Program-made: the position numbers and the translations under genes
Source: Blastobasis lacticolella
Taxonomy: Eukaryota > Arthropoda > Insecta > Lepidoptera > Blastobasidae
Length of the DNA: 64,000 nucleotides
Reading direction: 5' to 3'
Assembly: GCA_905147135.1 (NCBI GenBank)
Contig: LR990060.1
Span: 14,152,001-14,216,000 of the forward strand
In this document: positions 51,924 through 63,007 of the stretch, piece after piece
Layout: every line of letters begins with the position of its first letter
Numbering within the stretch: position 1 is the first letter of the stretch
The notes under the pieces: model-generated
Told to the model about the DNA's origin: nothing
The model's input: the letters and a program-made list of their open reading frames with translations, nothing else
The model's database searches: none

Positions 51924-52336
51924 CTGGACATCAACAGTACAACAGACATGCCAACATAAGTACATAACCATAATTGTGTTATAATAATGGCCGTGTGGTG
52001 GCCGGCAGAGTAGAATAGTACCAACCCCTTACACACGTAGGTGTCGTACAAGGCGACTCATGTATCGCGGCAAAAGATCTAGAGTCTCCGTAGGGTGGGT
52101 AAGGGGCAGCAGCGTTTTCCGTTGTTACATTTATAATACTGCGATCTCCAACCCGCCTGCCAAGCGTGGAGATTATGGCAATAGCCTAAACTTTCGTGGG
52201 AGAGGCCTTAAGTACTGCAGTGGACTGTTATGTGCTGTCACAGCTGTGGGTCATAGTCTCGAACGCAAAATGAGTATAGTCTACACTGTCAATGAATCGA
52301 CAACCAAACTAACATTTAATGCTGAATCATATTTAC

Positions 52337-52485
52337 ATGTCCCTGTATTTGCAATACTTCTGCAAAGGCCCCAGTTGAGTCCGTGCCGTGTGGACCGGCC
52401 TCAGAGGCAGCATGTCCTCAGCGAACGCGTCGTTGCACAGCGTCTCGTATGGTATACCTGGCTCGGTCATCCCACAGACGTAACA
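52337..52485 (-). CDS. Minus-strand Ly6-like exon B (copy 2)
   Basis: Identical to 46170-46318, with the same splice sites. Confidence 0.75.
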
Positions 52486-53310
52486 CTGCGAATGAACAAT
52501 CTGAATCCTTATCCAAATTTTACTATTTTCCTACTCAGTTCAAAGCATGGTAAAAAGTGTTCATCTCTCTATTGGTCCAAAGGTTGAAGATTATATATTT
52601 CCTATTCGTTTAAGTGCTTTATCGCCATCCTTCATCTTCAGAAGAACCTATACAATGGGCATATAAAGAAAAGTGATGGAGTTTCTATTCAATATTACAT
52701 GTTCATATTTTCTTTTTGTTTTGAAAATTCAGCCAGAACAAAGGCCATATTATTATTTGTTTTGGTCTTTAGATGTCTGAATAATATATTATTTTCATTT
52801 CAAATTCAATTCATTTATTTGTAAAAGTAGACAAGCCATAAGTTTTTATAATTATTGAGTTGTCCTCTACTTGTGCCCCAAGGGACAACACAAATATTAT
52901 TAAACAATGAAATCACAAATATTATAAAAAAAAGACAAATGATCTGCCTCAAAAAATTCTTCTTATGTTTCCTCTTTTTCTTGTTATTTCTTATTCTTAT
53001 TGAAAGGTCTTGGTTAGCTCGACAAGGTACCACAAATTCTAAACATTTGATAAAAAAAAAATCTTGGTCTTAATGTCCTGGTTGTACTCTCGCGCACGAG
53101 CGCCCGGGGTCTGCCTTGACTATGATTTAAGATATGGCAGATCATGTTTACAGGAACTACAGTAGAGCGACTGCCAGGGGAACCCGACCAGATTGGATCA
53201 TGGTTGCACACTCAGTTGCCTGAATATGTAGGTTGCCTGAATAAGTCCAAGTGCCAAGCATGTCAGTGGGGCCGCAGCCTAAAAATTTGATACCACAGTA
53301 ACTGACTCAC

Positions 53311-53461
53311 CTTTGCAATAAGTTTTCCGTCTTTAAATGCAGCGGGCGGCGTCTGCTTGTAATGATTGTAGTTGTAGTCTGCCTTAATTAATTTAAATTT
53401 GACATTTTTATAAAGTAATATTGTTTTCATTTCGGAATTTGCATCAACAATGGTGGCAACA
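53311..53461 (-). CDS. Minus-strand exon A (copy 2)
   Basis: Identical to 47144-47294. Confidence 0.45.
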
Positions 53462-53888
53462 CTAGAAAGGGACACAGGACTATCGATGGTGACTCTCGCT
53501 CTGCCCGGTTTTAGTCAAAGCAGTGCGCAGTCCCTTTGGGTAGTAAGTCCATGGTATTGACATAATCACGACATTTTTGACGCGATCACGTTGACAAGTG
53601 TCACGTTTGGTGTTGCCCAAAGAGATTGGAATGTTAGCGACCTTCTTGCCAGTCTATAACCATGAAGGTCGCTAACATTCCAATCTCATTGGTGTTGCCA
53701 ATATTGGAGAAATATACTAACGTGAATTTGGTATTATTATGTGGAAATCCGTACACTCCGAAAATTAGTTGGCAAAATACCTTTTGATCTACTGATTGTT
53801 TATCCGACAAACGTCGGGTCGACATAATTATTAACCTACGATGTTTTGTTTCACAAGATAGATAAAAGAGTTCGGTAACGATTTATCT

Positions 53889-54289
53889 TATAACACTAGT
53901 TCCTAAAGAGAAGTGATAGTACTCGTCGATATCTACATTTCGGGTGACAGCTGTCAAACTTAAATGTGTCATAACTCGGAACCCATTGGTTCTAGAACAC
54001 TAGTTTCTAAAGAGATATGATAGTACTCGTCGAGATCTACATTTCGTATGACAGCCTTAAAAGTTAAATCTTTTATAACTCGGAACCCATTGGTCCTAAA
54101 ACACTAGTTTCTAGAGAGAAATGATAGTACTTGTTGAGATCTACATTTTGTATGACAGCTGTCAAACTTAAAGGTATTATAACTCGGAACCCATTGGTTC
54201 TAGAACACTAGTTTCTAAAGTGATATGGCAGTACTTGTTGAGATCTACATTTCGTATGACTGCAGTCAAACTTAAAACTGTTGGTCCTA
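53889..54289. repeat. 104-bp tandem repeat, four units (copy 2)
   Basis: Duplicate of 47722-48122. Confidence 0.9.
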
Positions 54290-55099
54290 TACCAATAGTT
54301 TCCGAGTAGCAGGGAAACATTGGGCTCGACCCTGGGGAAAATATGACCTTCAGTTTGCACCCGGTCTGGCTCTGCCTGGCCCTGATCAGTAGGTCGGTGT
54401 CCGCGCTAAGTAATAAAAGTAATTCAGAAGTTTGTTGTAGCTAATGCTGAGCTGGGGTCTTTTTTTGGCATCGCATTGGTCCATGATTTGTTGTGTTTGT
54501 ACCTGCTTTATTTTTGTTTAGTATTGAAGTGTTCTAAAATTTTCATATTATGTGAACGCTTATGGATTTTTGTGATGTCAAAATAAATCATGTCTATGTC
54601 TATGTCTTAGTTGCATCAACAGTGTTGGCAACACTAGAAAGGGACACAGGACTATCAATGGTGACTCTCGCTCTGCCCGGTTTTAGTCAAAGCAGTGCGC
54701 AATCCCTTTTGGGTGGTAAGTCCATGTACACGACATTCATACTTCTGTGATAATTTTTTTTGTCTATGCATTCATGTTGTGTTCTCCACCCCAGCCTGCC
54801 CTTAAATATATGTATGTTCCGACTATGTATGTATGTATGTGCGGGCTAGTCGACGCGTAGCTTAATTGAATTAAAAGGGATGTATTTCTGTACATAAAAA
54901 CTTTTTCCCTATAATTTCTTTGCACTTTTAACAATAAAAGAACAAATCAAATGTTCAAACCACTTTCGCTTAAAACAAAACCATATAATCAAACATAGTG
55001 ACAGAATAATAGGAGCAACAATATTATTTTTGAAAATAATTTTACAAATCAATTTTAATATTCTTCAACTTGCTTTTGCACTTACTTTTCTCGACATTC

Positions 55100-55226
55100 A
55101 TGAGTACAATGCGTCTGACAATATTCATTTCAGTGATTTTGATCGATGTGTCTAGTAATTCGTATAATCCGCAAAATAGGGACGACTACCAACTTTACAA
55201 ATTGATACCAGCATTACCACATGCAG
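55100..55226 (+). CDS. Possible signal-peptide exon (copy 2)
   Basis: Duplicate of 48933-49059. Confidence 0.4.
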
Positions 55227-55434
55227 GTCTTACCAATACATGATCAAGCCAGGGATTAACACTGTGTGACGAAGGTATGATTTTACTGAAATAAATTAAG
55301 TAGGGATACTGGCATTCTGCGGTACGGTAGGAACCAACCTCTGTTACGTTTATTATACATGTATATATTTAAATTAGGTGATAGAACTCTTGTCAAGCTT
55401 GAGGAGTCCGCTTTGGTGAATACCACCGCTTTAC

Positions 55435-55533
55435 TTATTTGTGACGTCAAGCAACAACCCCTAAGATTTCCAGCGCAATCACAGGCATGAGGCATTTCAT
55501 CACAGTCCTTACAGTGACGACACATTTTGTTGC
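55435..55533 (-). CDS. Cysteine-rich phase-1 exon (copy 2)
   Basis: Duplicate of 49268-49366. Confidence 0.5.
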
Positions 55534-55952
55534 CTGCATTTAAATACTATGTAATATAATATAAATATATAGGCGTTAATGTCCCGATTGTGATCTTGCG
55601 CACGAGAGTCGCCTTTGTCATAGTCCGGGATTTGGCAGATCTGATAATTACAGTGGAGCGTAAGGGGTTGGTGCTATTCTACTCTGCCGGACACCACACG
55701 GCCACTTACACCACTTTCTTTTGCTCTACAGTGCAGTTATTAAATGGATTTTATAGAATTCATGAATTAAATTTTTTACTAATTTTTAAAGTTCATATAC
55801 AAAGTTGTCCAAGGGTATCAAATAGGACCACTTCATTACATTTAAGCCATGTGTTTTAAATTAAAACAAAACATTTTCAATACATACCAAGTTTTTCTGG
55901 GGGCTCCTCAGGATAGAGCCAAATTATTTTTTGTAAAGTATATATTAAAATG

Positions 55953-56243
55953 TGTAGAGGTTATTCTCTTGTACGGGTTTGTAATCTGCAATAAAACCGA
56001 TCAAACTGTGCTGAAGAACGTTTATTGCATAAACACACACAATTACACTTAGAACTCACAAATCACAATAAGATAACTATTTTATATCGTGCATAAAAGG
56101 TAAAAACTAGATAAAATTACGGAGCGTAGTCCGCTAGGTAGTTAGGACGGCGCGAAGAGCGTTTCTCTCGCCCGTCTATAGTTATGGCCTCCGTGCGCAT
56201 AGGTGGCGCTAGTGGTAGGCTCATATGGGGTTGCCGCGTTACA
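55953..56243 (-). repeat. Gypsy 3' LTR
   Basis: 291 bp, TG...CA. Contains the last 127 bp of the gag-pol ORF (stop at 56117). Differs from the 5' LTR within 'gcgtttctctcgcccg' (t against g). Confidence 0.92.
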
Positions 56244-59200
56244 CCCTCCCCCTCCAAGATACAACATCGCTGGGGTTGTGTCTTGGCACATCTCTTAACA
56301 TCAGGCAACACTAGATTAACAGTTTTAGATTTCATAGGCCGGCCCCGAGGACGTCGAGGTTGAATTGGAGCTGAAATCTCATCCGAATTACTATGAAATT
56401 GAGTTAAATCCGAACTGTGAAATTTACCTACACTTGTACCGGTGCTAACATCCGCTAGTTCAAAAGTCGTAGGAGTAACTATTCTTGTAATTTTATACGG
56501 TCCGTCACGTTTCGGCATTAACTTTTTTGTCAAACCTTTAGAGGCGTTACTAAGTGCTGTTGTTTTAACTAACACTAAGTCTTCGATTTTATAATCAGGT
56601 GCAGGCTTGTATAATGCATCCGCAACCTCTTTATATCTATCCTGTTGCGCTTCAACTCGTTCTTTTACCTCCGTCAAACTGTCAATAAAATTACGCATAA
56701 ATGGAGTGAATTGAGGCAAGAAATTCTCTTTATCGAGAATGGACCGTAAATCTCTTTGTGCTTCGAAAGGAGACCTCATCTCACGAGCAAACATCAAATG
56801 TGCAGGGCTACAACCCGTAGTGGAACAAGAAGCGCTATTTAATGCGAACCTTATTTGAGGTAAGAATTTGGACCATGATGAATGATTGTCTTTTACAAGA
56901 ATTGCTAACATAGTCTTCAGGTCACGATTTTTGCGTTCTACCGGGTTGGCCTGCGGATGATACAAGGGAATTAATTGTTGTTCTATGCCCAGAACAAATA
57001 AACATTGTTGTATTGCGGCAGCGACAAATTGTACACCATTGTCCGTGGTGACACGACGAGGGAAACCAAACCTTAGGAAGTATTCATTAAGTAAAATAGG
57101 AGCGCATGACTCAGCCGTTGCTTCTTTCAAAGGGTATAGTTCGATCCAACGCGTTGCTACGTCTTCAACAACCAAGATCCACATTTCACCGTTGTCCCCT
57201 TTCGGCAAGGGACCGAACAGATCTATGGATAAGACTTCACCCCGTTGTTGCATAACTGGAGTCTGCAAAAGTCCCGCTGGTTTTTGATTAGATATTTTAT
57301 ATCGTTGACACTCTAAACAGTTTTTCAAATATTCAGTTACAATTCTGCGCATGCCTGTAAAATAAAATTTATTTCTAATACGACACAGAGTACGCTCAAC
57401 TCCTTGGTGTCCTGCTGTGGGCGCGTCGTGAAATTCTTTCAGGATATCTGGAATCATAGAAGATGGGACAACTAATTGCGGATCATCAGCTTCAGAGTCA
57501 GGGCTAAGCCGATAAAGCACACCCTGTGACATGACATATCCACGTTCGAGCCAACGATTCGATGCCAGCAGGTCGGTATTTTCTATGTCACTAATGATTT
57601 TCTTTATTTCAGGGTCCCGACATTGAGCCTCGCGAATGTCTATTGAGTTCAACCGAGGAAGATCTACAGTCACGGAGCAGACATCACACTCAGCGATAGA
57701 ATATGCGTCACAGTTAGGACGACTGAGCATATCTGCTAGAGCATTTAACTTACCTGGTGTATACTCGTATCTGATGTCAAACGATTGGAGCTTCAAGGCC
57801 CATCTAATTAAACGACCATTAGGCGACTTGACGGTTAAGAGCCATCGAAGCGGCTGATGATCACTTTTCACGATAATAGTATGACCATCGACATAAGGCC
57901 TAAACTTCTCAACTGCCCAAATGACTGCAAGCGCTTCTCGCTCCGTTGTAGAATAGTTACGTTCGGCAGGCAGTAACAAACGACTAGCATAACCAATAGG
58001 AAGTTCATCTTTACCTTCGCCTTGCAATAAGGCGGCGCCTAGTGCGAAGTTACTAGCGTCCGAACGAATAATAAAAGGCTTGCTATAGTCGGCTTGAACT
58101 AACACCGGAGCGGACGTTAATTTATTTTTCAGGGCGTGAAAAGCCTCTTTTTGTTCATTAGACCAAACCCATGGTTCATTCTTACGCGTGAGCTTGGTTA
58201 AAGGTTGAGCAATTTGAGCAAAATTCGGGATGAATTTCCTGAACCACGAGCAGGTTTGTATAAACGACTTAAGATGTTTCAGGTTATTCGGTTCCTTTAA
58301 TCCTATAACTGCGTCAATCTTCGAAGGATCCGGTTTGATACCATCAGCTGCAACGATATGGCCAAGGTACCGAATATACTCACGAGCAAACGCACATTTT
58401 TCTCGATTTGCCCGCAAACCAAAATGTCGAAGACGATCAAATACCTTCGCGAGGTCTTTCAAGTGCTGGTCAAAGGTATCCGAGATGACACACAAATCAT
58501 CGAGATAACCTAGAAGGACAACATCCTGTAAACTAGCGCCAGAACGGAAACGATCCATCAATCGTTGAAATGTACTGGGCGCGTTTTTAAGACCAAATGG
58601 CATTCGCGTGAACCTGAAGGTTCCAAACGGAGTGACGAAACCAGTTTTGTCACGATCCTTCGGTGCGACGCTAACCTGCCAGTAACCAGATTTTAAGTCA
58701 ATTGTTGACATTACACAATTTTGTTTGGTACCCTGTAACAAATCGTCAATAACTGGTATAGGATAATTGTCAGTTTTGGTAATAGCGTTAAGCCTACGAT
58801 AATCTACGCAAAAGCGAACACCATTACCCTTTTTAGGAACTAGAATTGCAGGAGAAGTCCATGCAGATTCACACTCTTCTATAACCCCGTCGCGCAGCAT
58901 GTTATCGAGTTCAGTTTTCATAATTTCCTTCTTAGCTGGCGTAAGACGATAAGGAGGGGATGAAATAGGAGGGTGCTCACCTGTATCAATGTAATGTTCT
59001 GCATAAGGTGTCGGTTCTCCCCCTGGCTTAAAGATGTCAGTATTAGTAACCAATAAACGCGCCAATTCCTGTCGTTGATTGGGCTCCAAGGTAACACCTT
59101 CATCGTCGCGAAGCATGTCTGCAGCTGAACACGAGATATGTTGTGTTGGCAATTCGAACTCAAGAGGAAAAACTTCCTTCTCCTGTGAAAAATGCCACGT

Positions 59201-61279
59201 GGATTTTGCGAAATCGACCGATATACCAGATTGAACAATAAAATCAATACCTAATAATGTTTCATTATTTGAGGCGTCTGGCAAAACCACAAATTCCACG
59301 GACACTGTTTTATGTTTAATAACGACATCTAATTTAGTCGTCAGTACCTTGCGACATTGCGCAGACCCGTCAGCCAATTTGACGGTCATCGAAGTTTCAA
59401 AAAACGCGTGATTATTGTCTTTCAACAAATTAAATAAAGACGATCCTACGACAGAGCGTTTGGCCGCTGTATCCATTAAAGCTATACCCCTAACTCCTAA
59501 AATGGAAATGCCAAGAATCGGTCTTTGTTGAACATTGCAATTTATTTTGGACTCACAATTATCCGCGGACGTTAAGGACGCATCATGTGACAGAGGTACA
59601 TTATCAGAAACATTTTTTGATTTAAAAAAAGGGATAATATTTTTATTCATGGTCACCCTATTTTCGGAATCGAATGTATTTACTTTAGCATTACACATGG
59701 TCATCCTATAGTCAGTTGTACATGTTTTCATGTTTGGTATTGTCACCCTATCCGAGGTCCAAAACTCTCCATTTGGCTTGGTCACCCCACTTTTCTGTAA
59801 TGACAAACATGGCGACTGTAAATTCGGACCAATAAAATGACAACAGCAACCGGTACAATTTCGTGTCGCATATTCGAGTCGTTCGGGTTCGTAATTCTTT
59901 GAAAAGACTAAATCGGAGGAATCCGTCTCGTTACAAATCAGCCTCGAGTTGCTACATACACTATTCAGGTTAAGTGGGGTTACATTTACATTATTCGGCA
60001 CATTATGACACAACCTTGCATAGCATGGTGTAGGCAAAACATTGTCATGCGATTTTCGAAATAGCAAGCTAGAACAAGTTTCTGATTCCGAGCGTTTGTT
60101 CACCTGTCTCGTATTACAATAACAAGAAACCGCCGATTGACTTAAGATATTATTTCGGCACAAGTTGTACGGCAAATACCTATTATTTTCACACATGTTC
60201 AACCCAATACATGCAAACTGTGAATTACATTTTGAACAGTTTGAACGAATCATACCTTTCGTTCCGCAACCATAGCAATATACCATAGCTGGATCATTGT
60301 TTACAACAGTAGAGTTCTTATTTCTAAGTTTGTTGCAATTCTCTTTTAAATGATTATACTTTTTGCAGTAAGTACAAAATATTTTTTTTGGTACCTGTGT
60401 ATCGGTGTGATTACCATCCGAATCTGTAGAAGGCACGGTGCGGGCATTTGCGTCAAAGGGTCGGGTAGCGCTATTGGCGGACGCGGCGGCGCGGTCGGCG
60501 CCGTCGACAGGCAAAAACATGTTGGAACCTGTCTGTGCGGCCGGAGCGTCGCTATTTGCTTGAGCTGATTTCTTCGATTCCCTCAGCGACTCCTCGATGC
60601 TCCGCGCTTTGTGCAGCAGCACATCGAAGGTGTTAAAGGCCTCGCGGTCGAGTCGTTTTCTGATCCGACGATCGAGTATGCTGTAGGTCATGTCCAGCTC
60701 CACGCGTTCCGAAAGGTCTCCGCTTGGTAGATGGGCCAACAAAGCCCTAACTCTTGAAACAAATAAATCAGTGGTACTTTCACCCTGCTGCAGTGTAAAC
60801 AATTCTTTGTATACACGAAAAGGTGGCTTTCTAGCTCCGAAAGCACATTGTAGTTTTTTAACAGCATCGCTCCAGGTGGTGGTGGTTCGTTTTATACCCT
60901 GCCACCATACCGCAGCCATCTCCGTAAGGAGCATGGACAACCCTTTTACACTGTTGTCATCCGTAATTTGAAGACACGCTCTGTAGGCTTCGACAGCATC
61001 CAAAAAACCATCTACCGATTCACTGGGTGCACCGCTGAAGCGGGCCGTGCACTGGGAAAAGTTCGCTGGTGCGGCGGGGACGGTGATGGTGGTGGTCGTC
61101 AACTCCGCAGGCGTCGAAGCACGAACTTCTTGAATAAGGCGTTGGAACATCTCAGCATTTGACTGCTGGATAGTCGAGAGCAAGGCGTTGAAGTTTTCTG
61201 TAGTCATAGTTATAGAATTATCGCCGGCGTCGCCGGGGTCGTTGATCGAGCCGGACGGATTTTGTCGTGTATTCGGCAT
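56117..61279 (-). CDS. gag-pol: Gypsy gag-pol polyprotein
   Basis: 1720 codons, uninterrupted; gag and pol are in one frame. In order: gag with a CCHC zinc knuckle (CTYCKKYNHLKENC, about residue 300); aspartic protease with MDTAAKRS, DTA replacing the usual DTG/DSG (about 600); RT with LPVKKGNG-type entry, FCVDYRRLN, LKSGYWQV and YLDD (about 780-930); RNase H (SDASNFALGAAL, about 1070; SDHQPLRW); integrase zinc-binding region (GHQGVERTLCRIR; NCLECQ, about 1290-1330); and catalytic core (DLFGPL, TTDNGVQF, NPVERKNRD, about 1355-1450). The C-terminal tail ends inside the 3' LTR. No env, so it replicates within the cell in the known family. Start is the first Met (MPNTRQ), 122 bp from the 5' LTR. 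Confidence 0.95.
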   Translation of the reverse strand: MPNTRQNPSGSINDPGDAGDNSITMTTENFNALLSTIQQSNAEMFQRLIQEVRASTPAELTTTTITVPAAPANFSQCTARFSGAPSESVDGFLDAVEAYRACLQITDDNSVKGLSMLLTEMAAVWWQGIKRTTTTWSDAVKKLQCAFGARKPPFRVYKELFTLQQGESTTDLFVSRVRALLAHLPSGDLSERVELDMTYSILDRRIRKRLDREAFNTFDVLLHKARSIEESLRESKKSAQANSDAPAAQTGSNMFLPVDGADRAAASANSATRPFDANARTVPSTDSDGNHTDTQVPKKIFCTYCKKYNHLKENCNKLRNKNSTVVNNDPAMVYCYGCGTKGMIRSNCSKCNSQFACIGLNMCENNRYLPYNLCRNNILSQSAVSCYCNTRQVNKRSESETCSSLLFRKSHDNVLPTPCYARLCHNVPNNVNVTPLNLNSVCSNSRLICNETDSSDLVFSKNYEPERLEYATRNCTGCCCHFIGPNLQSPCLSLQKSGVTKPNGEFWTSDRVTIPNMKTCTTDYRMTMCNAKVNTFDSENRVTMNKNIIPFFKSKNVSDNVPLSHDASLTSADNCESKINCNVQQRPILGISILGVRGIALMDTAAKRSVVGSSLFNLLKDNNHAFFETSMTVKLADGSAQCRKVLTTKLDVVIKHKTVSVEFVVLPDASNNETLLGIDFIVQSGISVDFAKSTWHFSQEKEVFPLEFELPTQHISCSAADMLRDDEGVTLEPNQRQELARLLVTNTDIFKPGGEPTPYAEHYIDTGEHPPISSPPYRLTPAKKEIMKTELDNMLRDGVIEECESAWTSPAILVPKKGNGVRFCVDYRRLNAITKTDNYPIPVIDDLLQGTKQNCVMSTIDLKSGYWQVSVAPKDRDKTGFVTPFGTFRFTRMPFGLKNAPSTFQRLMDRFRSGASLQDVVLLGYLDDLCVISDTFDQHLKDLAKVFDRLRHFGLRANREKCAFAREYIRYLGHIVAADGIKPDPSKIDAVIGLKEPNNLKHLKSFIQTCSWFRKFIPNFAQIAQPLTKLTRKNEPWVWSNEQKEAFHALKNKLTSAPVLVQADYSKPFIIRSDASNFALGAALLQGEGKDELPIGYASRLLLPAERNYSTTEREALAVIWAVEKFRPYVDGHTIIVKSDHQPLRWLLTVKSPNGRLIRWALKLQSFDIRYEYTPGKLNALADMLSRPNCDAYSIAECDVCSVTVDLPRLNSIDIREAQCRDPEIKKIISDIENTDLLASNRWLERGYVMSQGVLYRLSPDSEADDPQLVVPSSMIPDILKEFHDAPTAGHQGVERTLCRIRNKFYFTGMRRIVTEYLKNCLECQRYKISNQKPAGLLQTPVMQQRGEVLSIDLFGPLPKGDNGEMWILVVEDVATRWIELYPLKEATAESCAPILLNEYFLRFGFPRRVTTDNGVQFVAAAIQQCLFVLGIEQQLIPLYHPQANPVERKNRDLKTMLAILVKDNHSSWSKFLPQIRFALNSASCSTTGCSPAHLMFAREMRSPFEAQRDLRSILDKENFLPQFTPFMRNFIDSLTEVKERVEAQQDRYKEVADALYKPAPDYKIEDLVLVKTTALSNASKGLTKKLMPKRDGPYKITRIVTPTTFELADVSTGTSVGKFHSSDLTQFHSNSDEISAPIQPRRPRGRPMKSKTVNLVLPDVKRCAKTQPQRCCILEGEGVTRQPHMSLPLAPPMRTEAITIDGREKRSSRRPNYLADYAP
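56244..56256 (-). other. Polypurine tract
   Basis: On the element strand reads ggagggggaggg immediately before the 3' LTR; the priming site for plus-strand DNA in LTR retroelements. Confidence 0.8.
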
Positions 61280-61384
61280 ATTTATAAGTTCTTACTTATT
61301 ACCACTGTTATGTATTTGGAGATACAATTACGAGGCACAAGAACACAGTCCAATAGGTACACAGTTACGAAAATCGCACAAAAC

Positions 61385-61401
61385 CACGTAAAGGGCGCCA
61401 G
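61385..61401 (-). other. Primer-binding site
   Basis: On the element strand the bases after the 5' LTR read ctggcgccctttacgtgg. The TGGCGCC core is typical of tRNA 3' ends ending in CCA; the tRNA is not identified. Confidence 0.65.
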
Positions 61402-61692
61402 TGTAGAGGTTATTCTCTTGTACGGGTTTGTAATCTGCAATAAAACCGATCAAACTGTGCTGAAGAACGTTTATTGCATAAACACACACAATTACACTTA
61501 GAACTCACAAATCACAATAAGATAACTATTTTATATCGTGCATAAAAGGTAAAAACTAGATAAAATTACGGAGCGTAGTCCGCTAGGTAGTTAGGACGGC
61601 GCGAAGAGCGTTTCGCTCGCCCGTCTATAGTTATGGCCTCCGTGCGCATAGGTGGCGCTAGTGGTAGGCTCATATGGGGTTGCCGCGTTACA
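61402..61692 (-). repeat. Gypsy 5' LTR
   Basis: 291 bp, paired with 55953-56243; the element's promoter and transcription start lie here by family knowledge. Confidence 0.92.
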
Positions 61693-61696
61693 AATG

Positions 61697-61922
61697 TTTT
61701 TAATAGACTAGATAGGCATTTGACCACCATCTCACGGCAAGTGCGGGAAACTGTCGGCGGAACGAGGTCGTGCAACTGCTTCGCACTCTTTCCAAAATGC
61801 AACCTGTAGAATACCGACAAACGCGTAACCTTACATCGACCGGGGTGTCGTGGCGTCCTTTGTAATGAATATTTTCTTTCTTTCTTTCGATGCTCGAGGC
61901 TCTGCAGCTTAGCATCAATCAA
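61697..61922 (-). pseudogene. LINE C-terminal fragment
   Basis: The minus frame encodes LQSLEHRKKE, and RLSVFYRLHFGKSAKQLHDL with VPP after it, the C-terminal segment after RT in Jockey/CR1-type elements. Interrupted by the Gypsy insertion at its 3' side, so it was the target of that insertion. Confidence 0.65.
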
Positions 61923-62097
61923 TTGTGGGTCACAAATTATCTTCCTTGCACTTTTTACACCGAATCAAAGCGGCCAGTTGGTATTTGGCTGATCAACCTC
62001 AAAGGTGGCAGCAGTACATACTCCACGCAGGATCAGACTTGTGCTAGATATAACTGAAGCAACTGTACCGAAGTAAAGTACCGCCTAACCTTCATCA

Positions 62098-62172
62098 GGC
62101 AGATCAGGCAATCCTGATCTGCCAAATCCTGGATCATGGTCAAGGCGGATCCCGGGCCCTCGTGTGCGTGAT
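62098..62172 (+). mobile_element. SINE A tail fragment
   Basis: 'cctgatctgccaaatcctgg', 'atcatggtcaaggcggatcc', 'cgggccctcgtg'. Just upstream of the broken Ly6 exon, an arrangement like the SINE before exon D at 33842. Confidence 0.7.
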
Positions 62173-62216
62173 TTTTATTTTTTTGTTTAAATATAAAATT
62201 ATGTTTTTAATTCCAG

Positions 62217-62352
62217 GACGTAGAAAATGGCAGCGTGATTAGTGCTGTGGCATCGTCCTCTTGCCTCTGTCCCGAGGCATTTCACGGTTCGCATGTGTCC
62301 GTTCCTGCACCCCGTATTGTATAAAGCTCTGAATAACTAGCAAGGGACAGAG
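62217..62352 (+). pseudogene. Broken third copy of Ly6-like exon D
   Basis: Acceptor tgtttttaattccag. It starts GACGTAGAAAATGGCAGCGT, matching the minus exon D start (NVDNGC), with the cysteine changed to serine. 'cctctgtcccgaggcattt' and 'accccgtattgtataaag' match exon D further on, but small indels shift the frame and destroy the C-X-C-X4-CN ending. A decayed exon of a third Ly6-like gene. 62353-62870 shows no other feature. Confidence 0.7.
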
Positions 62353-62874
62353 TATAATATGTTACATGTTATCCCGCTGACGTGGATATCATACATCCTT
62401 GAATACTAGACTCCCTTGTAATAGGTTGTAATATAAAACAAATGTAATTTTAAGTTTGTTTAAAGTAATCGTGACTTAGTTAAGTTTTTCTTTTATAATT
62501 TATGCTATATTGTTTTTCGGGAATTTTGTCTAAAACTTAATTTACGTATACAAATATAATTCATACTATTGTAAGAAATTGGTTTTTTGTGATTCCCTAT
62601 TTATTGATAAGTAGAGCTCGTGCGCGTAAAGGCTCTTTATCCCTAAACCGACGAGCATGTATAAAAAGGTTGATAAATGTGAAAGAAGCGAGCGAAATTT
62701 GTCAGGGCCGTAGCAAATGGAATAATGTGGTCTCTGACTTCCCCTACAGGAAAATGGCGGAAATGTAAATGGAAAATGTATTTTTATGACGCTGACGTCA
62801 TGATGTCACTCCTACAATTAAGATGAATCTAATGACACCTCTTACGTTAAATCCTTCAAACAAACCATACTATG

Positions 62875-63000
62875 GTTGATCATCATCATCTTGGTGTTAT
62901 GTCCCAAATGCGCCCCCGCGCGGCACGCGAGGGCTCATGGGCCGCTTTCCTGCTACTCCTGGCCCACCATGCTCGGTCTTCGGCATCCTTGGTGGTATAG
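62875..63000. repeat. Dispersed repeat fragment
   Basis: 'catcatcatcttggtgttat', 'ctgctactcctggcccacca'. The start resembles the junction of a GATGAT tail and SINE A at 1935-1990. Not classified further. Confidence 0.35.
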
Positions 63001-63007
63001 TTTATTA

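Larger units (their letters stand above)
50214..56380. repeat. 6167-bp tandem duplication, copy 2
   Basis: Repeats 44047-50213. It runs straight on into the remainder of the Gypsy element (56381 on), so this copy has the original right-hand neighbour and copy 1 has the original left-hand neighbour. Confidence 0.95.
55953..61692 (-). mobile_element. Complete Ty3/Gypsy LTR retrotransposon
   Basis: 5740 bp, minus orientation. LTRs of 291 bp at both ends begin TGTAACGC and end TACA on the element strand and differ at one position as far as I can see. A 4-bp AATG direct repeat flanks the element (55949-55952 and 61693-61696), as is usual for Gypsy integrases. A primer-binding site starting TGGCGCC adjoins the 5' LTR and a polypurine tract adjoins the 3' LTR. 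One long gag-pol ORF without env. The near-identical LTRs and intact ORF mark a recent insertion. Confidence 0.95.

Noticed and set aside
44047..56380. Two direct copies as a giant LTR pair or composite transposon
   Set aside because: The copies are head-to-tail without intervening sequence and their ends are not transposon termini.
58918..59247. Additional minus ORF in a second frame of the Gypsy
   Set aside because: Overlaps the protease-RT linker of the intact gag-pol frame and has no env- or accessory-like features.
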